A DNA stretch of 64,000 bases, taken from Pseudomonas sp. N3-W (GTDB lineage Bacteria; Pseudomonadota; Gammaproteobacteria; Pseudomonadales; Pseudomonadaceae). The position numbers and the translations under genes were made by a program. The notes under the pieces were generated by a model, which was not told where the DNA came from, did not search any database, and saw nothing but the letters and a program-made list of their open reading frames with translations. The DNA lies in assembly GCF_024970185.1 (NCBI RefSeq), contig NZ_CP103965.1:6343001-6407000 (forward strand), written 5' to 3'. Each line of letters begins with the position of its first letter. The first letter of the stretch is position 1. Of the stretch, positions 1 through 8,779 are shown one piece after another.

Positions 1-2
1 CT

Positions 3-719
3 TCGCGCAATTTGCCGATCGTCGCTTTTATTGTCTCCGCCCAGATCAACGCTGCCGAAGCGCTGGTGGTGCGCAACGGCAGCGGCATTGATAAACCTCA
101 AGATCTGATCGGCAAGACCATCGCCACGCCCTTCGTTTCCACTTCTCATTACAGCTTGCTAGGCGCCTTGAAGCACTGGGGCCTGGACACCTCGAAAGTC
201 AAAGTAGTGAACCTGCAACCAGCCGAAATCGCCGCCGCCTGGAAACGTGGCGACATTGATGGCGCGTTTGTCTGGTCGCCTGCCTTGGGGGAAATTCGCA
301 AGACTGGCAAGACCTTGACTGATGCCGCACAGGTCGGCCAGTGGGGCGCGCCAACCTTTGAGGTGTGGGTAGCGCGCAAGGACTACGCCGAGAAACACCC
401 GGAGGTGGTGGCCAAATTTGCCAAGGTGACACTGGACTCGTTCGCTGATTACGCCGCGCATAAAGAGAGCTGGACGGCTGAATCGGCGCCGGTGCAAAAA
501 ATCGCCAAATTGACCGGTGCCAATGCCGCCGATGTGCCTGAGTTACTGGCCGGTTCGGCATTCCCGGACGCCAAGGCACAACAGAGCAGCGCGCTGCTGG
601 AGGGCGGCACGGCGAAGGCGATTGGTGAAACGGCGAAGTTTTTAAAGGAACAAGGCAAGGTTGAAACGGTGCTGCCGGACTATTCGCCGTATGTGAGTGC
701 GAAGTTCGTCGCTCAATAA
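3..719 (+). CDS. tauA: Taurine ABC transporter periplasmic binding protein (3' part)
   Basis: This is the C-terminal 238 residues of a TauA-type solute-binding protein that delivers taurine to an ABC importer. The reading frame is open to the window edge, so the signal peptide and N-terminal lobe lie outside. Visible family signatures are the DLIGKTIATPF and SHYSLLGALKHWG stretches, NLQPAEIAAAWKRGDIDG and VGQWGAPTFEVWVARKDYAEKHP, which match TauA closely from memory. The gene is not followed by tauB, tauC or tauD: a REPIN and the convergent argA come next. Any partner permease and ATPase must be upstream of the window or elsewhere. A related sulfonate such as an alkanesulfonate is a less likely substrate. 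Confidence 0.85.
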   Translation, partial: SRNLPIVAFIVSAQINAAEALVVRNGSGIDKPQDLIGKTIATPFVSTSHYSLLGALKHWGLDTSKVKVVNLQPAEIAAAWKRGDIDGAFVWSPALGEIRKTGKTLTDAAQVGQWGAPTFEVWVARKDYAEKHPEVVAKFAKVTLDSFADYAAHKESWTAESAPVQKIAKLTGANAADVPELLAGSAFPDAKAQQSSALLEGGTAKAIGETAKFLKEQGKVETVLPDYSPYVSAKFVAQ

Positions 720-730
720 CACGCAAACCC

Positions 731-862
731 TGTGGCGAGGGAGCTTGCTCCCGCTGAAGGCCGAAGGACTTCCAAATCCGGCAACGCGGTGAAATCAGAC
801 ACACCGCGTTACCGGTTCTGGGGCCGCTACGCAGCCCGACGGGAGCAAGCTCCCTCGCCACA
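731..862. repeat. REPIN (paired inverted REP, GTGGCGAGGGAGC family)
   Basis: Two REP palindromes in inverted orientation, about 25 bases each at 731-755 and 838-862, enclose about 80 bases that carry a second inverted match (AACGCGGTG against CACCGCGTT). It lies between the convergent tauA and argA genes, the usual extragenic position. The same family recurs at 5111, 18650 and 48102. Confidence 0.85.
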
Positions 863-887
863 AAAGCACATGCAGGCCAGCAGCGGG

Positions 888-2186
888 TCAGAGGGTCTTT
901 TCGAAGATCTTCGAGTTACGCTGATAGTTGTACAGCGACGCCCGCGCCGAGGGCAGACGCTCGACGCTGCTCGGCTCGAAGCCGCGCTCGCGAAACCAGT
1001 GCGCGGTACGTGTCGTGAGTACGAACAGGGTTTTCAGCCCTTGAGCCCGGGCGCGGGTTTCGATGCGCTCCAGCAGTTCATCACCACGGCCGCCATGGCG
1101 GTACTCGGGGTTCACGGCCAGACAGGCCAGCTCACCCGCATCCGAATCGGCAATCTGATACAGCGCCGCACACGCGATGATCATCCCTTCGCGCTCCACC
1201 ACGCTGAACTGCTCGATCTCGCGCTCCAGCACTTCACGCGAACGGCGCACCAGAATCCCCTGCTCTTCCAGCGGGCTGATCAGATCCAGCAAACCACCGA
1301 CATCTTCAATGGCGGCTTCACGCACCACTTCGAATTGCTCTTGGGCCACCAGCGTGCCGCCACCGTCACGGGTGAACAGCTCGGTCAGCAGCGCGCCGTC
1401 TTCGGCGTAGCTGACGATATGACTGCGCGCCACGCCGCCACGGCACGCTTGGGCCGCAGCGTCCAACAGTTCGGCCTGGTAGTTGCTGCCCAAACGCTTC
1501 AAATGCGCGGGCACTTGCTGAGGACGCAACTCACGCACCAGACGACCATGCTCATCGATCAAGCCGAGGTCGGCACCAAACAACAGCAGCTTGTCCGCGC
1601 CTAAATCGATGGCGGCACGGGTGGCGACGTCTTCGCAGGCCAGATTGAATATTTCACCGGTCGGCGAGTAGCCCAGCGGCGATAGCAGCACGATGGAGCG
1701 TTCGTCCAGCAGGCGGTTGATGCCCTTGCGATCGACCCGGCGCACTTCGCCGGTATGGTGATAGTCGACACCTTCCAGCACGCCGATCGGCCGCGCTGTT
1801 ACCAGGTTGCCGCTGGCCACCCGCAGGCGCGAGCCTTGCATCGGCGATGACGCCATATCCATGGATAGCCGTGCTTCGATGGCGATCCGCAACTGACCCA
1901 CTGCATCAATCACACATTCCAGGGTCGCGGCATCGGTGATGCGCATCCCGTGATGGTAGTGCGGAGTCAGACCGCGAGCGGCGAGACGGGTTTCGATCTG
2001 GGGACGGGAGCCGTGAACCAGCACCAATCGCACGCCCAGGCTGTGCAGCAGTACCAGGTCGTGAACGATATTGCCGAAGTTCGGATGCTCAACACCGTCG
2101 CCGGGCAGCATGACGACAAACGTGCAATCGCGGTGGGCATTGATATACGGAGATGCATGACGCAGCCAATTAACGTATTCGGGCAT
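888..2186 (-). CDS. argA: Amino-acid N-acetyltransferase (N-acetylglutamate synthase)
   Basis: ArgA transfers acetyl from acetyl-CoA to glutamate, the first step of arginine synthesis in the cytoplasm. The 432-residue protein has the two-domain form: an N-terminal amino-acid-kinase-like domain (about 1-290, with VLVHGSRPQIE) that carries arginine feedback control in the family, and a C-terminal GNAT domain with the acetyl-CoA loop in LAVNPEYRHGGRGDELLERIE. I chose the ATG that gives MPEYVNWLRHASPYI, the start I know from Pseudomonas; a TTG ten codons upstream is possible. It lies just downstream of argE on the same strand, with a REP palindrome between. Confidence 0.93.
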   Translation of the reverse strand: MPEYVNWLRHASPYINAHRDCTFVVMLPGDGVEHPNFGNIVHDLVLLHSLGVRLVLVHGSRPQIETRLAARGLTPHYHHGMRITDAATLECVIDAVGQLRIAIEARLSMDMASSPMQGSRLRVASGNLVTARPIGVLEGVDYHHTGEVRRVDRKGINRLLDERSIVLLSPLGYSPTGEIFNLACEDVATRAAIDLGADKLLLFGADLGLIDEHGRLVRELRPQQVPAHLKRLGSNYQAELLDAAAQACRGGVARSHIVSYAEDGALLTELFTRDGGGTLVAQEQFEVVREAAIEDVGGLLDLISPLEEQGILVRRSREVLEREIEQFSVVEREGMIIACAALYQIADSDAGELACLAVNPEYRHGGRGDELLERIETRARAQGLKTLFVLTTRTAHWFRERGFEPSSVERLPSARASLYNYQRNSKIFEKTL

Positions 2187-2349
2187 GAACCTGGGCCTGT
2201 AATAAATAGCAGCCAAAAAATGGGCGAAACGGGAAACGCACAGCGGGCTGATGGTTATCGTCGGAACAGGCTTGGCGACACGCGCGCTCTCCTCATGAAT
2301 ACGGCTTGGGACATCGGCAATTTATACCGTTCGGTCCGTTAAAACACAG

Positions 2350-2384
2350 AACCCTGTGGGAGCGGGCCTGCTCCCACATGGGTT
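2350..2384. repeat. Single REP palindrome (TGTGGGAGCGGGC family)
   Basis: An inverted repeat with arms close to AACCCTGTGGGAG and CTCCCACATGGGTT immediately follows the argE stop and precedes argA. It could act as a stem-loop at the 3' end of the argE transcript. No T-run follows, so it is not a canonical terminator. Confidence 0.75.
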
Positions 2385-2388
2385 TCGC

Positions 2389-3558
2389 TTAACTGGCTGG
2401 CAATGGCGTTTTGGCCGGTGTCAGGCAGTAATGTTCAATCAGTTGCCTTAATAGATGCACGGTAGGCTGCAGACGTGACATTTCGAGGTACTCCCCCGGT
2501 TGGTGGGCGCAGGCAATATCGCCTGGGCCGAGCACCAGTGTTTCGCAGCCAAGGCGCTGAAGATAAGGTGCTTCGGTGCCGAACGCTACTGCTTCGGCAC
2601 GATGACCGGTGAGCTTTTGCGCGACCCGCACCAATTCCGCGTCTTCGGCTTGCTCGAACGGCGGCACTTCAGGGAACAGCGGCGCGTAATCGATCTTCAC
2701 CTGATGCCGCTCGGCAATCGGATTGAGCTTCTGCAAAATTGCCGCGCGCAGGGCTTTGGGGTCCATGCCGGGCAACGGGCGCAGGTCGAATTCGAGCGAG
2801 CATTGGCCGCAGATCCGGTTGGGGTTATCGCCACCATGGATACAGCCGAAGTTCATGGTCGGCTGCGGCACGCTGAACTGCGGGTTACGGAATTCGCGCT
2901 GCCATTGCAGCCGCAAACCGCGCAGCTCGCCGATGGCATCGTGCATGGCTTCCAGCGCGCTGTGGCCCAGGCTCGGATCCGACGAATGACCGCTGCGACC
3001 AAGAATGTCGATGCGCTCCATCATCACGCCTTTATGCAGCCGGATTGGTTTGAGCCCGGTCGGCTCGCCAATGACCGCTGCCCGCCCCAGTGGCCGGCCG
3101 GCTGCCGCCAAGGCGCGAGCGCCGGACATTGAGCTTTCTTCGTCGCAAGTGGCGAGGATCAGCAACGGCTGCTTGAACGGCTGGTCGAGCAATGGCTTGA
3201 CGGCTTCGATCGCCAGAGCGAAAAAGCCCTTCATGTCGCAACTGCCCAGCCCGACCCAGCGGCCATCCACCTCCGTGAGTTTCAGCGGATCGGTCTGCCA
3301 CAGTGCGCCGTCATACGGCACGGTGTCGCTATGACCCGCCAACACCAGGCCGCCGGGCCCGGAGCCGAAACTGGCCAGCAGATTGAATTTGCCGGGGCTG
3401 ACCTGCTGAATGTCGCAGGAAAAACCCAGGTCACCCAGCCACGTCGCCAGCAAATCAATCACCGCACGGTTGGATTGATCGAGGCTGGGCTGGGTGCAAC
3501 TGACGGACGGTGCGGCGATCAGCGCAGCGAACTGATCTTTCATGGACGGCAAAGGCAT
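2389..3558 (-). CDS. argE: Acetylornithine deacetylase
   Basis: An M20-family dinuclear metallohydrolase, 389 residues, that removes acetyl from N2-acetylornithine to give ornithine in arginine synthesis. Metal-site residues are visible: H76 and D78 in AGHSDTVPYDG, D108 in GSCDMKGFF, the catalytic DEE at 139-141, E165 in GEPTG, and a late histidine in ACAHQPGEYLE. Length and motifs fit ArgE better than DapE, which normally lacks the CDEESSMSGA form. Its neighbour argA on the same strand supports the arginine role. Many pseudomonads recycle acetyl by ArgJ, so ArgE and ArgA together give a partly redundant route (family knowledge). Confidence 0.92.
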   Translation of the reverse strand: MPLPSMKDQFAALIAAPSVSCTQPSLDQSNRAVIDLLATWLGDLGFSCDIQQVSPGKFNLLASFGSGPGGLVLAGHSDTVPYDGALWQTDPLKLTEVDGRWVGLGSCDMKGFFALAIEAVKPLLDQPFKQPLLILATCDEESSMSGARALAAAGRPLGRAAVIGEPTGLKPIRLHKGVMMERIDILGRSGHSSDPSLGHSALEAMHDAIGELRGLRLQWQREFRNPQFSVPQPTMNFGCIHGGDNPNRICGQCSLEFDLRPLPGMDPKALRAAILQKLNPIAERHQVKIDYAPLFPEVPPFEQAEDAELVRVAQKLTGHRAEAVAFGTEAPYLQRLGCETLVLGPGDIACAHQPGEYLEMSRLQPTVHLLRQLIEHYCLTPAKTPLPAS

Positions 3559-3715
3559 CGCTGACTCCCAACTCCGATTTGAAACCCATCATAGAACCAT
3601 CTGGCTTGCGGAATAAACCGTCGCGGCGCGTAGGAACGTTCAGTCCTGTACACTGCACGGCCTTGGCAGCCACACATTCCCCCCGGCTGCGCTCCCGATC
3701 CTGGATTTTCCGGCC

Positions 3716-5083
3716 ATGCAGAAAGAAACCGAAATCAAACTCCGCGTCAGCCGCGAAACCCTCGCCGCCTTGCGCGAGCACCCGCTACTGAAAAAACGCA
3801 ACAAAAGTGGCTGGGAACGCCGTGAGCTGATGAACCAGTACTTCGACACGCCTGAGCGCGACCTGGCCCGCGCCAAGGTTGCCCTGCGCCTGCGCCGCGA
3901 TGGCGAAGAAGTGATCCAGACCCTCAAGACCCGCGGCCAGAGCATCGCCGGTCTGTCCGAGCGTAACGAGTACGACTGGAACCTGCCCAAAGCCAAGCTC
4001 GACGTGAAAAAACTCGACGGCGAATGCTGGCCCGAAGAACTGGCCGAGCTGGACAAGAAAACCCTGAAGGCCATCTTCACCACCGATTTCGTCCGCGAAC
4101 GCGCGGAAATCGCCTGGGGCCGTGGCAAGACCAAAGTGGTCATCGAAGCCGCGCTGGACCTGGGCCACGTGGTGGTCGGCAAGCAGAAAGAAGAAATCTG
4201 CGAACTGGAACTGGAACTGCGCGAAGGCGATCCGTCCGCTCTGCTGGAGCTGGCCGCTGAACTGGCTGAAACCCTGGCGCTGATGCCCTGTGACATCAGC
4301 AAGGCTGAGCGTGGCTACCGCCTGTACGACGCCAACAGTTACTCCCTGAGCCTGCCGGCCCCGCAAATCAACGCCGAAATGCCACTGGATGACGCGTTCG
4401 CCGCACTGACCTGGCATTTGCTGGGCAGCAGCCAGCGCCTGGCCGAACAATATCGCTTCAATGGCCACTGGCGCTTGCTGTTGGATTGGGTCGAGAACCT
4501 CGCTGAAATGCGCGCTCTGCTCAGCAGCCTGGGCCAGGCCGCACCGCGTCAATCAACCCACGATCTGCGGGTAGCGCTGGATGCGTTGCTGGAAGACTGG
4601 CGCCCACTGGTGCAGGCCGGTGTGGACGATGAAGACGTGCGCAAGGCCGCGCCAGAGCAATTCCTCGAAGAGCTTGAAGACCCGCGCTGGGGCCTGTTCT
4701 CGCTGAACACTTCGCGCTGGCTGCTGGCCCGCACCTGGACCGGCGACCGCAACACCCGTGGCAACCGCCAGGGCGCTGCGCAACTGGGCAGCTGGTTGCC
4801 GCGCCTGTTGGGCGAAGAAGCCACGTCCTTGCAACTGCAGCGTTACCAGCAACAGCCCGAAGACCTGGCCGAGCAACTGCCGCGTATCGAACGCATCCAG
4901 GCCTGGCTGCACCATGCCCGCAGCGTGCTGGACGTCCCGGAAATGGACCGTCTGTATGGCGAGCTGAAACAACTGGCGCAGCTGGCCAACGAGCCGATCA
5001 CCGATGAATCGCTGGATGCGCGCAAGCAGCAGGCGATTGCGGTGTACCAGAACCGTGCCTGGAAAATGCTGCTGCGTATGTAA
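3716..5083 (+). CDS. CYTH and CHAD domain protein, probable inorganic triphosphatase
   Basis: A 455-residue protein with an N-terminal CYTH domain and a C-terminal CHAD domain. The CYTH hallmark ExExK is at residues 4-8 (ETEIK), followed by basic and acidic strand residues that bind triphosphate and metal, such as KVALRLRRDGEE. CYTH proteins of this layout (E. coli YgiF) hydrolyse inorganic triphosphate. The CHAD domain (about 225-455) is histidine- and arginine-rich and helical; CHAD domains are associated with polyphosphate binding. The gene stands alone between divergent argE and a REPIN. The triphosphatase activity is inferred from family and not from context. Confidence 0.85.
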   Translation: MQKETEIKLRVSRETLAALREHPLLKKRNKSGWERRELMNQYFDTPERDLARAKVALRLRRDGEEVIQTLKTRGQSIAGLSERNEYDWNLPKAKLDVKKLDGECWPEELAELDKKTLKAIFTTDFVRERAEIAWGRGKTKVVIEAALDLGHVVVGKQKEEICELELELREGDPSALLELAAELAETLALMPCDISKAERGYRLYDANSYSLSLPAPQINAEMPLDDAFAALTWHLLGSSQRLAEQYRFNGHWRLLLDWVENLAEMRALLSSLGQAAPRQSTHDLRVALDALLEDWRPLVQAGVDDEDVRKAAPEQFLEELEDPRWGLFSLNTSRWLLARTWTGDRNTRGNRQGAAQLGSWLPRLLGEEATSLQLQRYQQQPEDLAEQLPRIERIQAWLHHARSVLDVPEMDRLYGELKQLAQLANEPITDESLDARKQQAIAVYQNRAWKMLLRM

Positions 5084-5110
5084 AAAGAATACCTGGGACA
5101 AGTGGCCCCC

Positions 5111-5225
5111 TGTGGCGAGGGGGTTTACCCCCGTTCGGCTGCGCAGCAGTCGCCAATCCGGCCAACGCGTTATGTCTGATTCACCGCGATGGCTGGTTTT
5201 GGGAGTCCTTAACCCCCTCACCACA
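5111..5225. repeat. REPIN (GTGGCGAGGGGGT variant)
   Basis: A REP arm at 5111-5135 pairs with a degenerate arm at about 5205-5225 (CCCCCTCACCACA). The internal sequence resembles the REPINs at 18650 and 48102. It sits between the 3' ends of the CYTH-CHAD gene and the convergent Lrp-type regulator. Confidence 0.8.
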
Positions 5226-5230
5226 AAGTG

Positions 5231-5701
5231 TCAGCGCAACACCGGCAAACTCGTCGTGGACTTGATCTCCGACAGCGCCACAATCGAATTGACCTCCTGT
5301 ATCCCCGGCACCATCGACAGCTTTTCAAAGAAAAACCGCTCATACGCCTCGATGTCCGCCGTCACAATCCGCAGCAAAAAATCCACCGACCCCATCAGCA
5401 CATAACACTCCAGCACTTCGGGAAAGCCGCGAATCGCCTCGGTGAATTCCGTGAAGTTCGAACGCCCGTGCGCGTTGAGTTTGATTTCGGCGAAGATCTG
5501 CGTGTTCAAGCCGATTTTCTTGCGATCCAGCAACGTCACCTGCCCGCGAATGATCCCCTCCTCCTTCATCCGCTGAATTCGCCGCCAGCACGGCGATTGA
5601 GACAGTCCTACCTGTTCGGCGATCTGCGCGCTGGAAAGCGAGGCGTCCTCTTGCACCAACGCGAGAATCTTGCGGTCATAGCCATCCAGCTCGCTGTGCA
5701 T
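5231..5701 (-). CDS. Lrp/AsnC family transcriptional regulator
   Basis: A 156-residue regulator with the standard Lrp plan: an N-terminal winged helix-turn-helix (SSAQIAEQVGLSQSPCWRRI at about 23-42) and a C-terminal RAM/ACT-like effector domain (about 65-150, ending EVNSIVALSEIKSTTSLP). I start at the ATG giving MHSELDGYDRK; it has AAAGG about seven bases upstream, while the TTG two codons earlier lacks a better site. The gene is divergent from the small ACT-like gene at 5828, with about 125 bases between, so it probably controls that gene and itself. The effector is likely an amino acid; which one cannot be read from the sequence. Confidence 0.88.
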   Translation of the reverse strand: MHSELDGYDRKILALVQEDASLSSAQIAEQVGLSQSPCWRRIQRMKEEGIIRGQVTLLDRKKIGLNTQIFAEIKLNAHGRSNFTEFTEAIRGFPEVLECYVLMGSVDFLLRIVTADIEAYERFFFEKLSMVPGIQEVNSIVALSEIKSTTSLPVLR

Positions 5702-5827
5702 AAACAAACCTTTGATTTGTGCTTGGCCGAATCAAACGATTCGATAAATGCGTAATAGGCCCGATCATAGCCAAGAAATACCCCACACCGAATGTAAAAA
5801 TTCCTCCAATGATTTTGGAGACCGACC

Positions 5828-6166
5828 ATGCCCCACCTCGAAGCCGTCAACACCGCGCCCGCTCGCGCCGATGTCTGGAGCGTCAGCAACAGCCACTGCC
5901 GTGTGCAGTACCAAGTGCTGGCCGAGGCCGAGCCGGATCTGTTGTGCCGTGCGCTCAATCTGTTCGCCTTGCAGTTCCTGACGCCGCAACAGGTCAATGT
6001 CCAACGCATGGACGACATGCTGTCAGTCGATATCGTCATGGACGGATTAAGCTGGCACCGGGCGCAGGTGATCGCGGAAAAATTACGTAACCTGATCAGC
6101 GTCTGTTCGGTAAATCTGCAAGCGGCTGATTCTGCTTGGGATGAGCCGGCGCAGGCGGCCGGCTGA
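5828..6166 (+). CDS. Small ACT-like protein, function unknown
   Basis: A 112-residue protein I do not recognise by name. The middle (about 25-100) reads like one ACT-type beta-alpha-beta-beta-alpha-beta unit: CRVQYQVLAEAEPDLLCRAL, a linker ending in LTPQQVNVQRM, then MLSVDIVMDG and a helix before LISVCSVNLQ. This is reminiscent of small regulatory subunits such as IlvM, but that is inference from pattern only. No membrane segment or signal peptide is visible. AGGAATTTTG lies far upstream, and GGAGACCGACC precedes the ATG as a good ribosome site. It is divergent from an Lrp-type regulator, which suggests an amino-acid-linked role. Confidence 0.7.
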   Translation: MPHLEAVNTAPARADVWSVSNSHCRVQYQVLAEAEPDLLCRALNLFALQFLTPQQVNVQRMDDMLSVDIVMDGLSWHRAQVIAEKLRNLISVCSVNLQAADSAWDEPAQAAG

Positions 6167-6256
6167 AAGAACCGGTAACGGCTTGGCCGGGTAGTGGCCC
6201 AACGGTCGGCGGGAGCACGGCTATCCTTTGCGGACTGTTGTTCATAAGGAGCCCGC

Positions 6257-8041
6257 ATGTCCGTTCAACCTGCCACTCAGGACCGCTGGCTGGATCTCAA
6301 TGATTTACTGCGCGAACTGGTCGCCCAGGGCTTTATCAGCCAGGACTCGGCCGAGCTCGCGCTGAATGCCCGCCGCCGCCATGCCGCCAACGGCCAAATG
6401 CACCCTCTGGAGTTCATCGCCAGCCAGCAACTGGACGACCTCAGCCGTCCGGGCAAACCCCTGGACCTGGAAAGCCTGACCCTGTGGCTGTCGCAGCAGG
6501 CCGGGCAGCCTTACCTGCGCATCGACCCACTGAAGATCAACGTCGCAGCCATCACACCGCTGATGTCCTACGCCTTCGCCCAGCGCCACAAGATTCTCGC
6601 GGTGTCCATAGACCGTGAAGCGGTGACCATCGCCAGCGCTCAGCCCTATGTCAACGGCTGGGAAACCGACCTGGCCCACGTCTTGAAGCTGCCGATCAAA
6701 CGCGTGGTGGCCAACCCGGTGGACATCCAGCGCTTCAGCGTCGAGTTCTTTCGCCTGGCCAAATCGGTCAGCGGCGCCAACAACGGCGACCAGCAAGGCA
6801 GCAACCTGGGCAACTTCGAACAGTTGCTCAACCTCGGCGCCAGCGATCAGGAGCCGGACGCCAATGACGCGCACATCGTCAATATCGTCGACTGGCTGTT
6901 CCAGTACGCGTTCCAGCAGCGGGCCAGCGATATCCATATTGAACCCCGGCGCGAGCAAGGCACAGTGCGGTTTCGCATCGACGGCGTGCTGCACAACGTC
7001 TATCAATTTCCGCCTCAGGTGACCATGGCCATCGTCAGCCGCCTGAAAAGCCTGGGCCGGATGAATGTCGCGGAAAAACGCAAACCCCAGGACGGTCGGG
7101 TCAAGACCAAGACCCCGGATGGCGGTGAAGTGGAACTGCGGCTCTCCACGTTGCCCACCGCGTTCGGCGAAAAAATGGTCATGCGGATCTTCGACCCGGA
7201 AGTGCTGCTCAAGAATTTTGATCAACTGGGCTTCTCCGCCGACGACCTGCGCCGCTGGCAGGACATGACTCGCCAACCCAACGGCATCATCCTGGTGACC
7301 GGGCCGACCGGTTCCGGCAAGACCACCACCCTCTATACGACCCTGAAAAAACTGGCGACGCCGGAGGTCAACCTCTGCACCATCGAGGACCCGATTGAAA
7401 TGGTCGAACCGGCGTTCAACCAGATGCAGGTCCAGCACAATATCGACCTGACTTTCGCCGCCGGCGTGCGCGCCCTGATGCGCCAGGACCCGGACATCAT
7501 CATGATCGGCGAGATTCGCGACCTTGAAACCGCCGAAATGGCGATCCAGGCCGCCCTCACCGGCCACCTGGTGCTCTCGACCCTGCACACCAACGACGCG
7601 CCTAGCGCCGTCAGCCGCCTGCTGGAACTCGGCGTGCCGCATTACCTGATCAAAGCCACGGTGCTCGGGGTCATGGCCCAGCGCCTGGTCCGTACTTTAT
7701 GCCCGCATTGCAAAGCGCCGCTGACGCTTGGCGAAGACGACTGGCAAACCCTGACCCGCCCTTGGCAAGCGCCGCTGCCCGGCAACGCACAACGCGCCAT
7801 CGGCTGCCTGGAATGCCGCGACACCGGTTATCGCGGTCGCGCCGGGGTTTACGAAATCATGCAGATGACCGACGGCATCAAAGCACTGATCAACCCGGAC
7901 ACCGACCTGGCAGCGATCCGCCGTCAGGCATTCAAGGAAGGCATGCGCAGTTTGCGGTTGTCGGGGGCGCAGAAGGTGGCGGCTGGATTGACGACAATCG
8001 AGGAGGTGTTGCGTGTGACGCCGCAGAGTGAGCAGAGGTGA
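6257..8041 (+). CDS. GspE/PilB-type secretion or pilus assembly ATPase, orphan
   Basis: A 594-residue AAA-like traffic ATPase of the type II secretion/type IV pilus family. In order: an N-terminal MshEN-like domain (1-165), a linker, Walker A GPTGSGKTT at 349-357, Asp box TIEDPIE at 375-381, Walker B with IIMIGEIRD at 414-422, His box ending STLHTND near 447, and two CxxC pairs (C482/C485 and C517/C520) of the zinc-binding C domain. All catalytic motifs are intact. No other gsp or pil gene is adjacent: an ACT-like gene is upstream and a toxin-like pair downstream. It may serve a secretion machine encoded elsewhere, or be a stand-alone member. Confidence 0.88.
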   Translation: MSVQPATQDRWLDLNDLLRELVAQGFISQDSAELALNARRRHAANGQMHPLEFIASQQLDDLSRPGKPLDLESLTLWLSQQAGQPYLRIDPLKINVAAITPLMSYAFAQRHKILAVSIDREAVTIASAQPYVNGWETDLAHVLKLPIKRVVANPVDIQRFSVEFFRLAKSVSGANNGDQQGSNLGNFEQLLNLGASDQEPDANDAHIVNIVDWLFQYAFQQRASDIHIEPRREQGTVRFRIDGVLHNVYQFPPQVTMAIVSRLKSLGRMNVAEKRKPQDGRVKTKTPDGGEVELRLSTLPTAFGEKMVMRIFDPEVLLKNFDQLGFSADDLRRWQDMTRQPNGIILVTGPTGSGKTTTLYTTLKKLATPEVNLCTIEDPIEMVEPAFNQMQVQHNIDLTFAAGVRALMRQDPDIIMIGEIRDLETAEMAIQAALTGHLVLSTLHTNDAPSAVSRLLELGVPHYLIKATVLGVMAQRLVRTLCPHCKAPLTLGEDDWQTLTRPWQAPLPGNAQRAIGCLECRDTGYRGRAGVYEIMQMTDGIKALINPDTDLAAIRRQAFKEGMRSLRLSGAQKVAAGLTTIEEVLRVTPQSEQR

Positions 8042-8050
8042 CTGCTCGAT

Positions 8051-8779
8051 TCAAATCCTGTCCCAGATTGCCGACTTGAACCAGGCCGGAATTTGCTCCG
8101 TCCTCAGTTCCAGGTCCTCGCCATTGGTAACTTCCGCCAGCCAGGTGCTTTCATGACTGGAGTTATCAAATATGTAGGCGCGATCACTGTGACGAATGGC
8201 GTCAAGAAGCAGGCCCAGAGAGCGGCCGTAGCGACTCACGATTTTATCTTCCGGCACAGGATGACCGCCAAGGCGAACCCTGTTTCTGACTCGAGAGATA
8301 TTGATCATCGGATCATCCGTGGCCACAAAATAGAGGTAGGTACGAAAGCCACGTTCCTGAGCTTTACGTAGCAGCGCTACCTTATCGGGAGACGACATGA
8401 CAGTTTCAAAAGTAAACGATATTCCACTGTCCAGAAGCTTGTGACGCAAGAAGTCCGATATTACAGAGGCGTAGTAGGAATTGACCGAAACCCCGGAAAA
8501 GTCCAGGACATCGTCATTCAACTGAATCGCTTGAGACGTCATCACCAAATCTGCTTTCTTCAATAACACTGATTGCTTGAAGAAGTCCGATAACTCGTGA
8601 CCGGCAGCACTCACACCATATTTTTTCAGATCCAAAAAACCGCTATCCCGGATTTCTTTCTCAATATCATCCGGATTGATATAGACCCCCAAAAGCTCAG
8701 GACCGATAACTGATTTCATGGTGCTCTTACCGGATCCATTCGGACCGGCAAACATGCGCATACGAGGTACCGCAGTCAT
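8051..8779 (-). CDS. Zeta-toxin-like P-loop kinase
   Basis: A 242-residue protein with an N-terminal Walker A, GPNGSGKST at residues 12-20, in the form typical of zeta toxins and related small nucleotide kinases. INPDDIEKEI, FTFETVMSSPDK and RVRLGGHPVPEDKI match the zeta-family segments used for substrate and lid arginines. Family members phosphorylate UDP-N-acetylglucosamine; some homologues are not toxic. The gene overlaps the stop of the upstream 75-residue gene by four bases (ATGA), a translational-coupling arrangement typical of toxin-antitoxin pairs. Base composition is visibly more AT-rich than its neighbours, a sign of horizontal transfer. Toxicity is unproven. Confidence 0.82.
   Translation of the reverse strand: MTAVPRMRMFAGPNGSGKSTMKSVIGPELLGVYINPDDIEKEIRDSGFLDLKKYGVSAAGHELSDFFKQSVLLKKADLVMTSQAIQLNDDVLDFSGVSVNSYYASVISDFLRHKLLDSGISFTFETVMSSPDKVALLRKAQERGFRTYLYFVATDDPMINISRVRNRVRLGGHPVPEDKIVSRYGRSLGLLLDAIRHSDRAYIFDNSSHESTWLAEVTNGEDLELRTEQIPAWFKSAIWDRI

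Noticed and set aside
732..1604. 290-codon open frame opposite argA
   Set aside because: It starts inside the REPIN and continues antisense to argA, with no family signature.
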